NCBI RefSeq assembly: GCF_900091615.1
Contig: NZ_FMIA01000002.1
Location: forward strand, 4,650,001-4,714,000
Source of the DNA: Micromonospora yangpuensis
Lineage (GTDB): Bacteria; Actinomycetota; Actinomycetes; Mycobacteriales; Micromonosporaceae
Direction: 5' to 3'
Length of the DNA: 64,000 bases
Part shown: positions 8,094-16,400 of the stretch, in pieces
Position numbering within the stretch: the stretch's first letter is position 1
Layout of the letters: each line of letters begins with the position of its first letter
Made by a program: the position numbers and the translations under genes
The notes under the pieces: model-generated
What the model was told of the DNA's origin: nothing
Seen by the model: the letters and a program-made list of their open reading frames with translations, nothing else
Databases searched by the model: none

Positions 8094-9233
8094 TCACCGG
8101 CTCCACTGCCGGGCCAGCCGGGCGCCCAGCTCCCGTAGCCCGTCGGCAGGGCGGCTCATGGCCGTCTCCAGGCCACCGCGTTCCTCCCCGCCGAAGTGTT
8201 CCACCAGGCTGTACGCGTCGGTCACCCCGGCCGAGGCGGCCTCCCGGCGGCCGGTGCTCACCCGTCCGGCGACCACCACGCATGGCACGCCCCGGTCCCG
8301 GGCCGCGCCGGCCACCCCGGCGACGACCTTGCCGCGCAGCGACTGGTGATCGAAGGAGCCCTCCCCGGTGATCACCAGGTCGCACTCGTCAAGCGCGGCG
8401 TCCAGCCCGATCGCGTGGGTGACCAGGCCGATGCCGGACTCGCAGTGACCGCCGAGGGCGAGCACGGCCGCGCCCAGCCCGCCGGCCGCACCACCGCCGG
8501 GCAGCGTACCGAGCTGCGGCGGACACCCCGGAAGATCCCTGACCAGTACGTCGGCGAAGCGCTCCAGAGCGGCGTCGAGCAGCAGTACGTCCTCGCGGGT
8601 GGCGCCCTTCTGCGGGCCGTACACGTTGCTGGCGCCGTGCAGCCCGAGCAGCGGGTTGTCCACGTCGGTGGCGGCCACCAGCCGGACGCCGCGCAGTCGG
8701 GGCGTACCGTCCAGCGCGGCCACGGCGGCCAGCGCCGCTCCCCCGTAGGGCAGGGCCTGACCGGCCTGGTCCAGGGCGGTGGTGCCGAGCGCGGCGAGCA
8801 TCCCGGCACCGGCGTCGTTGGTGCCGGAGCCGCCCAGGCCGATCACCACCGTCCGGGCACCGCTCTCCACGGCGGCGGTGACCAGCAGCCCCAGCCCGTA
8901 CGAGGTGGTCGCCTTCGGGTCGCGCTCGGCGGCCGAGAGCAGGTGCAGGCCGCAGGCCTGGGCGCTTTCCAGGTACGCGGTCGAGCCGTCGGCGGTGAGC
9001 AGGATCTCACCGGCGGCCGGGCGGCCCAGCGGGTCGACGGTCGACACCGGCAGCCGGCGGCCGCCGAGCGCCCCGGCGAGCACCGCGACGAACCCCGGAC
9101 CACCGTCGGCCAGCGGCCGGATGACGAGGTCGTCACCGCTGGCCACCTCCTGCCAACCCGTGGCGACGGCGGCGGCCACCTCCTGAGCCGGCAGGGTGCC
9201 GGCGAACTTGTCCGGACAGAGCAGCACTCGCAT
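8094..9233 (-). CDS. Glycerate 2-kinase (GlxK/GarK family)
   Basis: This 379-residue enzyme phosphorylates D-glycerate with ATP. The N-terminus MRVLLCPDKFAGTLPAQEVA and the segments RPLADGGPGF, GLGGSGTNDAGAGM and VTHAIGLDAALDECDLVITGEG are hallmarks of the class II family (PF02595); the last piece holds the GEGSFDHQS motif near residue 300. The ATG at 9233 is chosen from homologues; CACACT ending 7 bases upstream may be a leaderless -10 box. The gene is divergent from nadA across 68 bases. It is the counterpart of Rv2205c. Confidence 0.88.
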   Translation of the reverse strand: MRVLLCPDKFAGTLPAQEVAAAVATGWQEVASGDDLVIRPLADGGPGFVAVLAGALGGRRLPVSTVDPLGRPAAGEILLTADGSTAYLESAQACGLHLLSAAERDPKATTSYGLGLLVTAAVESGARTVVIGLGGSGTNDAGAGMLAALGTTALDQAGQALPYGGAALAAVAALDGTPRLRGVRLVAATDVDNPLLGLHGASNVYGPQKGATREDVLLLDAALERFADVLVRDLPGCPPQLGTLPGGGAAGGLGAAVLALGGHCESGIGLVTHAIGLDAALDECDLVITGEGSFDHQSLRGKVVAGVAGAARDRGVPCVVVAGRVSTGRREAASAGVTDAYSLVEHFGGEERGGLETAMSRPADGLRELGARLARQWSR

Positions 9234-9301
9234 GCCCAGCAGTGTGGCAGGCCACATCGGCAGAAGTTCCACCCTGGCCATGCTGTGGGACCATGGGTGG
9301 T

Positions 9302-10498
9302 GTGACTTCGACCTGGGTGGAACCCTCCAACACCGCGACTGCCCTGTTGCTGCTCGGCCGGGGCAGCGATCCTGCCACCGAGCGTGGCGTCGAGTGTCCG
9401 GGTGACCTGCCGGCGCCCAGCGACCCGGACCTGGTGGCCCGGGCGGCGGCGGCGAAGGCGGCGCTGGGCAGCAAGGTCTTCGTGCTCGGGCACCACTACC
9501 AGCGCGACGAGGTGATCCAGTTCGCCGACGTGACCGGCGACTCGTTCAAGCTCGCCCGGGAGGCGGCGGCCCGGCCGGACGCGGAGTACATCGTCTTCTG
9601 CGGTGTGCACTTCATGGCCGAGAGCGCCGACATCCTCACCACCGACGCGCAGCGGGTGATCCTGCCGGACCTGGCCGCCGGCTGCTCGATGGCCGACATG
9701 GCGGTGCTGTCGCAGGTCGAGAAGGCCTGGGACGTGCTGACCGACCTGGGCGTGGCGGCCGAGACCGTCCCGGTGACGTACATGAACTCCTCGGCGGACA
9801 TCAAGGGTTTCGTCGGGCGCAACGGCGGGGTGGTCTGCACCTCCTCGAACGCCAGGACCGCCCTGGACTGGGCGTACCAGCAGGGGCAGAAGGTGTTCTT
9901 CCTGCCCGACCAGCACCTGGGCCGCAACACCGCCGTGCTGGAGATGGGCTACTCGCTTGACGACTGCGTGCTCTACGACCCGCACAAGCCCGGTGGTGGG
10001 CTGACCGCCGAGCAGCTGCGCGACGCGAAGATGATCCTCTGGCGGGGGCACTGCTCGGTGCACGGCCGGTTCACGCTGGACAGCGTCGAGGACGTCCGGG
10101 CCCGGGTGCCCGGGGTGAACGTGCTGGTGCACCCGGAGTGCCGGCACGAGGTGGTCACCGCCGCCGACCAGGTGGGCTCGACGGAGTACATCATCAAGGC
10201 CATCGAGGCGGCCCCGGCCGGCTCGGCCTGGGCGGTCGGCACCGAGCTGAACCTGGTCCGCCGGTTGGCGCTGGCCCACCCGGACAAGCAGATCATGTTC
10301 CTGGACAAGGCCGTCTGCTACTGCTCGACGATGAACCGCATCGACCTGCCGCACCTGGTCTGGGCCCTGGAGGAGCTGGTCGCCGGTCGGGTGGTCAACC
10401 AGATCACGGTGGACGCCGACACCGCCCACCACGCCCGGGTGGCGCTGGACCAGATGCTCGCCCTGCCCGGCGCAAGCACCCCGCCACCCACAGCCTGA
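9302..10498 (+). CDS. nadA: Quinolinate synthase
   Basis: This enzyme of about 398 residues condenses iminoaspartate with dihydroxyacetone phosphate to quinolinate in NAD synthesis, using a [4Fe-4S] cluster. It shows HHYQRDEVIQFAD, FCGVHFMAESADIL, VVCTSSNA, FLPDQHLG, HPEC and the C-terminal CYCSTMNR, which together supply the cluster cysteines and the substrate site. The start is ambiguous between the ATG at 9293 and the GTG at 9302; the latter gives the common N-terminus (V/M)TSTWVEPSNTATALL. nadB and nadC are not next to it here. A hydrophobic TALLLLG near the N-terminus is part of the actinobacterial version and not a signal peptide. Confidence 0.92.
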   Translation: MTSTWVEPSNTATALLLLGRGSDPATERGVECPGDLPAPSDPDLVARAAAAKAALGSKVFVLGHHYQRDEVIQFADVTGDSFKLAREAAARPDAEYIVFCGVHFMAESADILTTDAQRVILPDLAAGCSMADMAVLSQVEKAWDVLTDLGVAAETVPVTYMNSSADIKGFVGRNGGVVCTSSNARTALDWAYQQGQKVFFLPDQHLGRNTAVLEMGYSLDDCVLYDPHKPGGGLTAEQLRDAKMILWRGHCSVHGRFTLDSVEDVRARVPGVNVLVHPECRHEVVTAADQVGSTEYIIKAIEAAPAGSAWAVGTELNLVRRLALAHPDKQIMFLDKAVCYCSTMNRIDLPHLVWALEELVAGRVVNQITVDADTAHHARVALDQMLALPGASTPPPTA

Positions 10499-10726
10499 TC
10501 ACTCACGGTGACGACATTGGTACGGTGACGTACCGGTTGCACCGATTCATGCCGGCGCATACGGTGTGACCGACTCGCTTCTGGTCACCGAGGGCTATGC
10601 TGCCGGAGCGACGACACGAGCGGCCCTATCGACGCGGCCGCACCCCGGGTAGCGATGACCATCGTTGGTGACCATCGTGGGCCCGCCCCATCCACACATG
10701 GCAGCACCGACGCGCTGGAGGTTGCG

Positions 10727-12082
10727 TTGACCGACGACGTCCTGGTCGTACACGGAGGTAGTCCGCTCGAAGGGCGGATCCGCGTGCGCGGCGCGAAGAA
10801 CCTGGTCTCCAAGGCGATGGTCGCGGCCCTGCTGGGTGACTCCCCCAGCCGGCTGTTCGACGTGCCGCGGATCCGTGACGTCGAGGTGGTCCGCGGGCTG
10901 CTCGGCCTGCACGGGGTGAAGGTGACCGACGGCGCGGAGACCGGTGAGCTGGTCTTCGACCCGGCCAACGTGGAGAGCGCCAGCACCGACCAGATCAACG
11001 TGCACGCCGGCTCCAGCCGGATCCCGATCCTGTTCTGCGGCCCGCTGCTGCACCGGCTCGGCCACGCCTTCATCCCCGACCTGGGTGGCTGCCACATCGG
11101 TCCGCGCCCGATCGACTTCCACCTCCAGGCGCTGCGGGAGTTCGGCGCCACGGTCGACAAGACCCCGGAGGGGCTGCACCTGTCCGCCCCCAACGGGCTG
11201 CACGGCACCAAGTTCGCCCTGCCGTACCCGAGCGTCGGCGCCACCGAGCAGGTGCTGCTGACCGCGGTGATGGCCGAGGGCGTCACCGAGCTGCGCAACG
11301 CGGCGGTCGAGCCGGAGATCATCGACCTGATCTGCATCCTGCAGAAGATGGGCGCGATCATCAAGGTGCACACCGACCGGGTGATCGAGATCCAGGGCGT
11401 GCCGAAGCTGCACGGGTACACCCACCGGCCGATCCCGGACCGGATCGAGGCGGCGAGCTGGGCGGCGGCGGCCCTGGCCACCCGCGGCCACGTCGAGGTC
11501 CTCGGCGCGCAGCAGGCCGACATGATGACCTTCCTGAACGTCTTCCGCTCCGTCGGCGGCGAGTACGAGGTGACCGACGCCCGGCCGCCGAAGCTGGGCG
11601 ACCCGGGCCAGGAGGGCGGCATCCGGTTCTGGCACCCGGGCGGCGAGCTGAAGTCGGTGGCCCTGGAGACCGACGTACACCCGGGATTCATGACCGACTG
11701 GCAGCAGCCCCTGGTGGTCGCGCTGACCCAGGCCCGGGGTCTGTCGATCGTCCACGAGACGGTCTACGAGCAGCGGCTGGGCTACACCGAGGCGCTGAAC
11801 ACCATGGGCGCGAACATCCAGGTCTACCGGGACTGCCTGGGTGGCACCCCGTGCCGCTTCGGCAGGCGCAACTTCAAGCACTCCGCGGTGATCGCCGGCC
11901 CGAGCAAGCTGCACGCCGCCGACCTGGTCATCCCGGACCTGCGCGCCGGGTTCAGCCACCTGATCGCCGCGCTCGCCGCCGAGGGCACCTCCCGGGTGTA
12001 CGGCGTCGACCTGATCAACCGGGGCTACGAGGACTTCGAGGCGAAGCTGGCCGACCTGGGCGCCCACACCGAGCGTCCGTGA
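10727..12082 (+). CDS. murA: UDP-N-acetylglucosamine 1-carboxyvinyltransferase (MurA family)
   Basis: This enzyme of about 451 residues transfers enolpyruvate to UDP-GlcNAc, the first committed step of peptidoglycan synthesis. It has the N-terminal GAKN motif (RVRGAKNLVSKAM), the catalytic-loop Cys122 in GGCHIGPRP (usually GGCAIGxRP) and the internal-repeat fold of EPSP synthase. The TTG at 10727 is favoured because GGAGG lies 5 bases upstream; an ATG at 10655 would add 24 residues. A possible -10 box, TATGCT, lies at 10596. Bases 10499-10595 hold no other gene. Many actinobacteria carry two MurA paralogues; the His after the catalytic Cys suggests this may be the divergent one. Confidence 0.88.
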   Translation: MTDDVLVVHGGSPLEGRIRVRGAKNLVSKAMVAALLGDSPSRLFDVPRIRDVEVVRGLLGLHGVKVTDGAETGELVFDPANVESASTDQINVHAGSSRIPILFCGPLLHRLGHAFIPDLGGCHIGPRPIDFHLQALREFGATVDKTPEGLHLSAPNGLHGTKFALPYPSVGATEQVLLTAVMAEGVTELRNAAVEPEIIDLICILQKMGAIIKVHTDRVIEIQGVPKLHGYTHRPIPDRIEAASWAAAALATRGHVEVLGAQQADMMTFLNVFRSVGGEYEVTDARPPKLGDPGQEGGIRFWHPGGELKSVALETDVHPGFMTDWQQPLVVALTQARGLSIVHETVYEQRLGYTEALNTMGANIQVYRDCLGGTPCRFGRRNFKHSAVIAGPSKLHAADLVIPDLRAGFSHLIAALAAEGTSRVYGVDLINRGYEDFEAKLADLGAHTERP

Positions 12083-12116
12083 CCCGACCCGGGTAGCCCC
12101 GCGCGGCCCCCGTCCA

Positions 12117-12147
12117 CGCCCGGTGCACCCGCGATGTGCACCGGGCG
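12117..12147 (+). terminator. Hairpin after murA
   Basis: A 12-bp stem (CGCCCGGTGCAC at 12117-12128, complement at 12136-12147) lies 35 bases after the murA stop and just before the next leaderless promoter. Confidence 0.65.
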
Positions 12148-12159
12148 CCGACGTTTGGC

Positions 12160-12165
12160 TACCCT
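12160..12165 (+). promoter_or_regulatory. Leaderless -10 box TACCCT
   Basis: TACCCT ends 6 bases before the GTG at 12172 of the DUF3043 gene, with no ribosome site between. Confidence 0.6.
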
Positions 12166-12171
12166 TTCGGC

Positions 12172-12771
12172 GTGCCGTCGCTGTTTCGCCGCAAGTCCAC
12201 CGACCTCGTCGACGAGTCCGTCACCACGGTGACGACCGACGAGGAGTCCGCTGCCGCCCTCCGCCGGAGCCACACCCCGGGCAAGGGGCGCGAGACGCCG
12301 AAGCGGCCGGGTGCGGCCCGCCGGCCGGCCGGCTCCTCGAAGCCGCTGAGCAAGGAGGAGGCGAAGGAGCGTCGCCGGCAACTGCGCGCCGAGGCCGCGG
12401 CGGAGTTCCGCCGCGAGGGCGGCCCCCGCGACCGTGGTCCGGAGCGGCTGCTGGCCCGTAACGTGGTCGACTCCCGCCGTACCGTCGGCACCTGGTTCTT
12501 CGGTGGCGCGCTGATCGTGCTGATCGGCTCGAACGCGGCGATGCCGCCGGTCGTCCGACTGGTCTCCAACCTGCTCTGGGGGGCGCTCGCCCTCGGCGTG
12601 GTGATCGACTCGATCCTGATCTCCCGCAAGATCAAGAAGCTGGTCCGGGAGCGGTTCCCCCGGACCGACCAGCGGATGGGGTCCCTCTACCTGTACGCGA
12701 TCATGCGCTCGATCACCTTCCGCCGGATGCGCGCCCCGGAACCCCGCGTCACCATCGGCACCCCCGTCTGA
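12172..12771 (+). CDS. DUF3043 membrane protein
   Basis: This 199-residue protein of unknown function has a charged, Lys/Arg-rich N-terminal half (SKEEAKERRRQLRAEAA) followed by two transmembrane helices, about residues 113-133 and 140-160, and a basic cytosolic tail. This layout is that of DUF3043, an actinobacterial family. The GTG at 12172 is chosen because a TACCCT box lies 6 bases upstream. In Mycobacterium the homologue (Rv2206) stands next to the cobalamin genes, as it does here once the inserted genes between are discounted. A 55-bp repeat begins 3 bases after its stop. Confidence 0.82.
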   Translation: MPSLFRRKSTDLVDESVTTVTTDEESAAALRRSHTPGKGRETPKRPGAARRPAGSSKPLSKEEAKERRRQLRAEAAAEFRREGGPRDRGPERLLARNVVDSRRTVGTWFFGGALIVLIGSNAAMPPVVRLVSNLLWGALALGVVIDSILISRKIKKLVRERFPRTDQRMGSLYLYAIMRSITFRRMRAPEPRVTIGTPV

Positions 12772-12773
12772 AG

Positions 12774-12830
12774 GTGTAAGGAAGGGCCCCCTCTTAACGC
12801 TTTCTGTAGAGAAGGGGCCCCTTCTAACAC
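12774..12830 (+). repeat. 55-bp interspersed repeat, copy 2
   Basis: It starts GTGTAAGGAAGGGCCCCCTC, has the central TTAACGCTTTCTGTAGAGA and ends CCCCTTCTAACAC. It follows the DUF3043 stop codon by three bases. Confidence 0.93.
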
Positions 12831-12881
12831 CCCGGGAGCGCGAGCCGGCGACGGTGGCCGGGTCAGGCCAGGCCGGTGACG

Positions 12882-13073
12882 TCAGCCGTGATCGGCGAGG
12901 AGCGCTCGGGCCCGGTTGATCATCGCCTCCTCGGTGGCGGCCCGGGATCCGGCATCCGCCTGCCACTGCTCGAACAGAAGCCGGAACACCGTCGTGGCGT
13001 CACCCGGTGCGTACCGCGCCCAGAGGCCGTACCAGGCCAGGGCCCTCGCGCCTACGGCAGGGTGGACCCCCCG
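12882..13073 (-). pseudogene. Minus-strand gene remnant, C-terminal 63 codons
   Basis: On the minus strand an open stretch ends ...INRARALLADHG and contains ALAWYGLWARYAPGD, which has the composition of a real actinobacterial protein. It has no usable start codon: an in-frame TAA lies at 13074-13076 and the first GTG is well inside the conserved-looking part. It is therefore probably the 3' remnant of a decayed gene, or a gene whose upstream part has been frameshifted. I do not recognise the family. The flanking 55-bp repeat lies 51 bases downstream. Confidence 0.45.
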
Positions 13074-13261
13074 TTACCGACGAGCGGGCCTTGGGCACGG
13101 GACGAGCAGCGCGTGGCAGCGGAGAACCCAAGATCAGGTCTGCTCGCCGGCCGTACCGCCGAGGCCACCCCGCCCGTTGAGAAATCCGGAACACCCGATC
13201 CGACCATGACGCCAAATGTCCGAAACCGTGGGATAAAGTTTGGGTTAGGGGCGGCACCACA

Positions 13262-13443
13262 GTGGCGGTGACCGAGCCCACGCCGTTACCCTCCATCCGC
13301 AGCCACCCCGCGCCGGACGAGCAACTCCACCGGCAGTTGGGGCCGCCCAGCGTGACAATTTCCGACGAGGTGACATCGCCGTGAGCGAGCGACGCGAGCC
13401 GGGCACCGGGACGCGTCGCGCACCTGGCAAGGCCCGCCGATGA
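13262..13443 (+). other. Two short chained ORFs upstream of the WG-repeat gene
   Basis: A GTG at 13262 (or 13268) opens a 40-codon frame ending in TGA at 13382-13384. This stop overlaps a GTG at 13381, which opens a 20-codon frame rich in Arg and Gly ending at 13443. That stop in turn overlaps the ATG at 13440 of the large protein. Such GTGA/ATGA chaining suggests translational coupling of small leader peptides to the big gene, but coding is not proven. The stretch 13080-13261 upstream shows nothing but an AT-richer run (GGGATAAAGTTTGGG, about 13227), perhaps promoter DNA. Confidence 0.4.
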
Positions 13444-16400
13444 GTAGCGGCGGCTACGACCGCTGGCGTGATCCGGCCGAGCCGTCCTGGGTCTTCGCGC
13501 CCACCAACGAGTGGCAGCCGCAGTTCCCCGGACAGCGCTACCCCGGTGACATCGGGCTACGGCAGGCGCCCGAGCCCACCGGCCGGGCCACCGTGACCGG
13601 CCGGGCCGAGGTGCCACCGCTGGCACCGACCCGCCCCGACGGGTCGTACCGGGTGGGGTACGTCTGGAACGACGAGGACCTCGACGAGCAGTCGCCGCCC
13701 GGCGGCCACAGCGGGTCGGGCCAGCACGACCGGTACCGCTTCGACGAGTCGTACCGTCGACCACACGCGGAACCGACCTGGGACCGTGACCGGTCGTCGT
13801 CACCGCGGCACGGCGGAGCTGACCACCGGGCGGCCCCGCGCGAGCCCGGTCGGCGGCCGGCCGCGGGCGACCCGGCGCAGCGGACGCCCTCCGGGGATGC
13901 CGGCCGGTGGGCCGCCCGGACCGAGGCAGACCGGTGGGCCACCACCGGTGAACCGGACCGCCGGGCCGGTCGGGACGAGGCCGCCCGGCGCATTCCGCCC
14001 ACCGAGCCCGACCGACGGACCCCGCCCACCGAGCCCGACCGGCGCGTTCCCTCCGGAGAGCCCGACCGGCGCACCTTGCCCGCCGAGTCCGACCGGCGCA
14101 CCCCGCCCGGAGAGTCGGACCGGCGGGCCGTCCGGGGAGAGTCCGGTCGGCGGGCCACCTGGAGCGACCTGGAACCCCGCGCCACCTGGAGCGACTCCGA
14201 CGGCCGGTCCGCCCCCGGCGAGCCGGACCGGCGGACCGCCCGAGGCGGACCGGACCGGCGGGTAGCACCGGACGAGCCACCCCGTCGGATACCGCCGAGA
14301 GAGCAACCGCGGCAGGTACCGCCGGACGGGCCACCGCGGCGGGTAGCGCCGGGAGAGCCACCGCGCGGCGAGTCGGACCGGCGGGTCACCTGGAGCGATT
14401 CGGAGCAGCTTCCCGCGGCCGGCGGCCCGGACCGGTGGTCGCGGGGTGAGCCGGACCGGTGGTCCGGTGCCGACGACCGGCCCGGTCGGCGACCGGCGGC
14501 CGAGTGGACGTCAGCCGGGGACACCACCTGGTCCCGGCCCGACCGCGACCGTTCCGACCACCGCTTCGACCGGCCGGAGCACCGTAGCCGCCCCGTCTCG
14601 CCCGCGTCCCGGGCCGAGCCGGGTTGGATGCCGGAGCCGGCGGAGCAGCCCGCGCCCCGCCACGCCGGACGCACTGACCGGCCGAGCCCCGGGTACGGCC
14701 GCCCCGCGCCCGCTGACGGCCGCCCCGCGACCGGCGACGACCAACCCTCGTCCGGCAACGGCCAAGCCTCGTCCGGCTACGACCGGCGGCCGGTGGAGGA
14801 GTCCGGGCGCCCGCAGCTGCGGTGGAGCCCGCACCCGACGGAGCCCCCGGCGGCACGGCAGCCGATCGATCCGGCCGAGCCCTGGCGGGCGGGTGACCGG
14901 TGGAACGACACCGTCCCACCAGCCGGGCCGGCCTCGGCCGAGTCGGCACCGCCCGGACCGGTCCCGGCCGGACCCGTACCGGTCGGGCCGACACCGGTTG
15001 GGGCGGCACCGGTCGGGCCAGCATCGGTCGAGTCGGCACCGGTCGAGCCGGCATCGGATCCGTTGGATTCCGACCCGCACCAGCTGTACCGGCGGCCACC
15101 AGGCGCGCAACCACGCCGGGAACCGCAGCAGCGCCGGGATGTCGAGCCCCGCCGAGGCCCACAGCCGGTCGGGAACTCACAGCCGGTCGGGAACCCACAG
15201 CCGGTCGGGAACCCACAGCCAGTCAGGGACCCGTTCCCGGTTGGAGACGCACAGTCGGTCGGGGACCCACAGTCCAGCCGAGGTACGCAGCCGGTCAGGG
15301 ACCAGCGGCCAACCGGGGACCAGCGGCCGTCTGGGGACCTGCCGCCGACCGGGGACCAGGAGCGCCGGTCGGCCGCACGACCGGACGGCGGGCTGCCCTG
15401 GCCCGATCAGGGTCCGCTCCGGCCGGAGCAACAGCGAGGGCACGGCCGACCGGAGCAGCAACGTTCCGGGGAGCCGGTGGTGCCCGCCCCGATCCGTCCC
15501 GGCTCGACCCGACCGGCCCCGATCCACCCGGCCCCGATCCACTCCGGGCCGGTCCACGCCGGGCCGATCCCGCCGCCGCCACGGCCCGCGCCCCGGCCGG
15601 GTGTCGGGCCGGTCCGCCCACCGGGGCGGGAGGCACCGCCCCGTACACCGGTCGGCCCGCACGAGCCAGCCCGCCCGCCCGTACCGGTGCCGCCACCAAT
15701 GGCGGATCGTCCGGCCGTACCGCTGGAACCGCCGGTGGCGAGCCGCCCGGCCGCGCCAAGCGACGTCCGGGAGCAGGGACTACCGGCGCCCGTGGTACGG
15801 CGGGAACCGGCCGGGCCGGAGACCGCGACGCCGTCGCCGGCACCCGTCTCACCGGCTATCCCCTTCTCACCGGCTGCCCCCTTCTCACCGGCTGCTCCCG
15901 TCGCACCGGGCTCGCCGGCTGCACCGATCTCACCGGCGGCGCCCGTCTCACCGGCGGCGTGGGGACGTCCGGAGCTCCGGCCCCAACCGGTGGCTCCTGC
16001 CCCGTTCCCGATGCGGCCCGCCGCCCCACCGCAGTCCGCCCCACCGGTCTCCACACCACGGGAGCCCATGCGACCGACCTCCGGACCGCCGGAGGTCACG
16101 CGACCGGTCTCCGCACCACCGGTGCCCACGCGACCGGTCTCCGCACCACCGGTCTCCGCACCACCGGTGCCCACGCGACCGGTCTCCGCACCACCGGTCT
16201 CCGCACCACCGGTGCCCACGCGACCGGTCTCCGCACCACCGGTCTCCGCACCACCGGTGCCCACGCGATTGGAGCCCGTACGGCCGGTGTCCGCGCCACC
16301 GCGGTACGCGCGACCGGTCTCCGCGCCACCGGTGTCCGGGTTGCCGGTCCCGGGTGGGCCGGTATCCGCGTCGGTGGAGTCGGCCGCGGCGGCGCTCGGG

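Noticed and set aside
8843..10432. Long minus-strand open frame opposite nadA
   Set aside because: nadA on the plus strand has full family motifs, and the minus frame is low-complexity His/Gly/Arg sequence.
15170..16330. CRISPR-like regular repeats
   Set aside because: The repeats are in frame, encode Pro-rich peptide units, have no unique spacers and no cas genes nearby.
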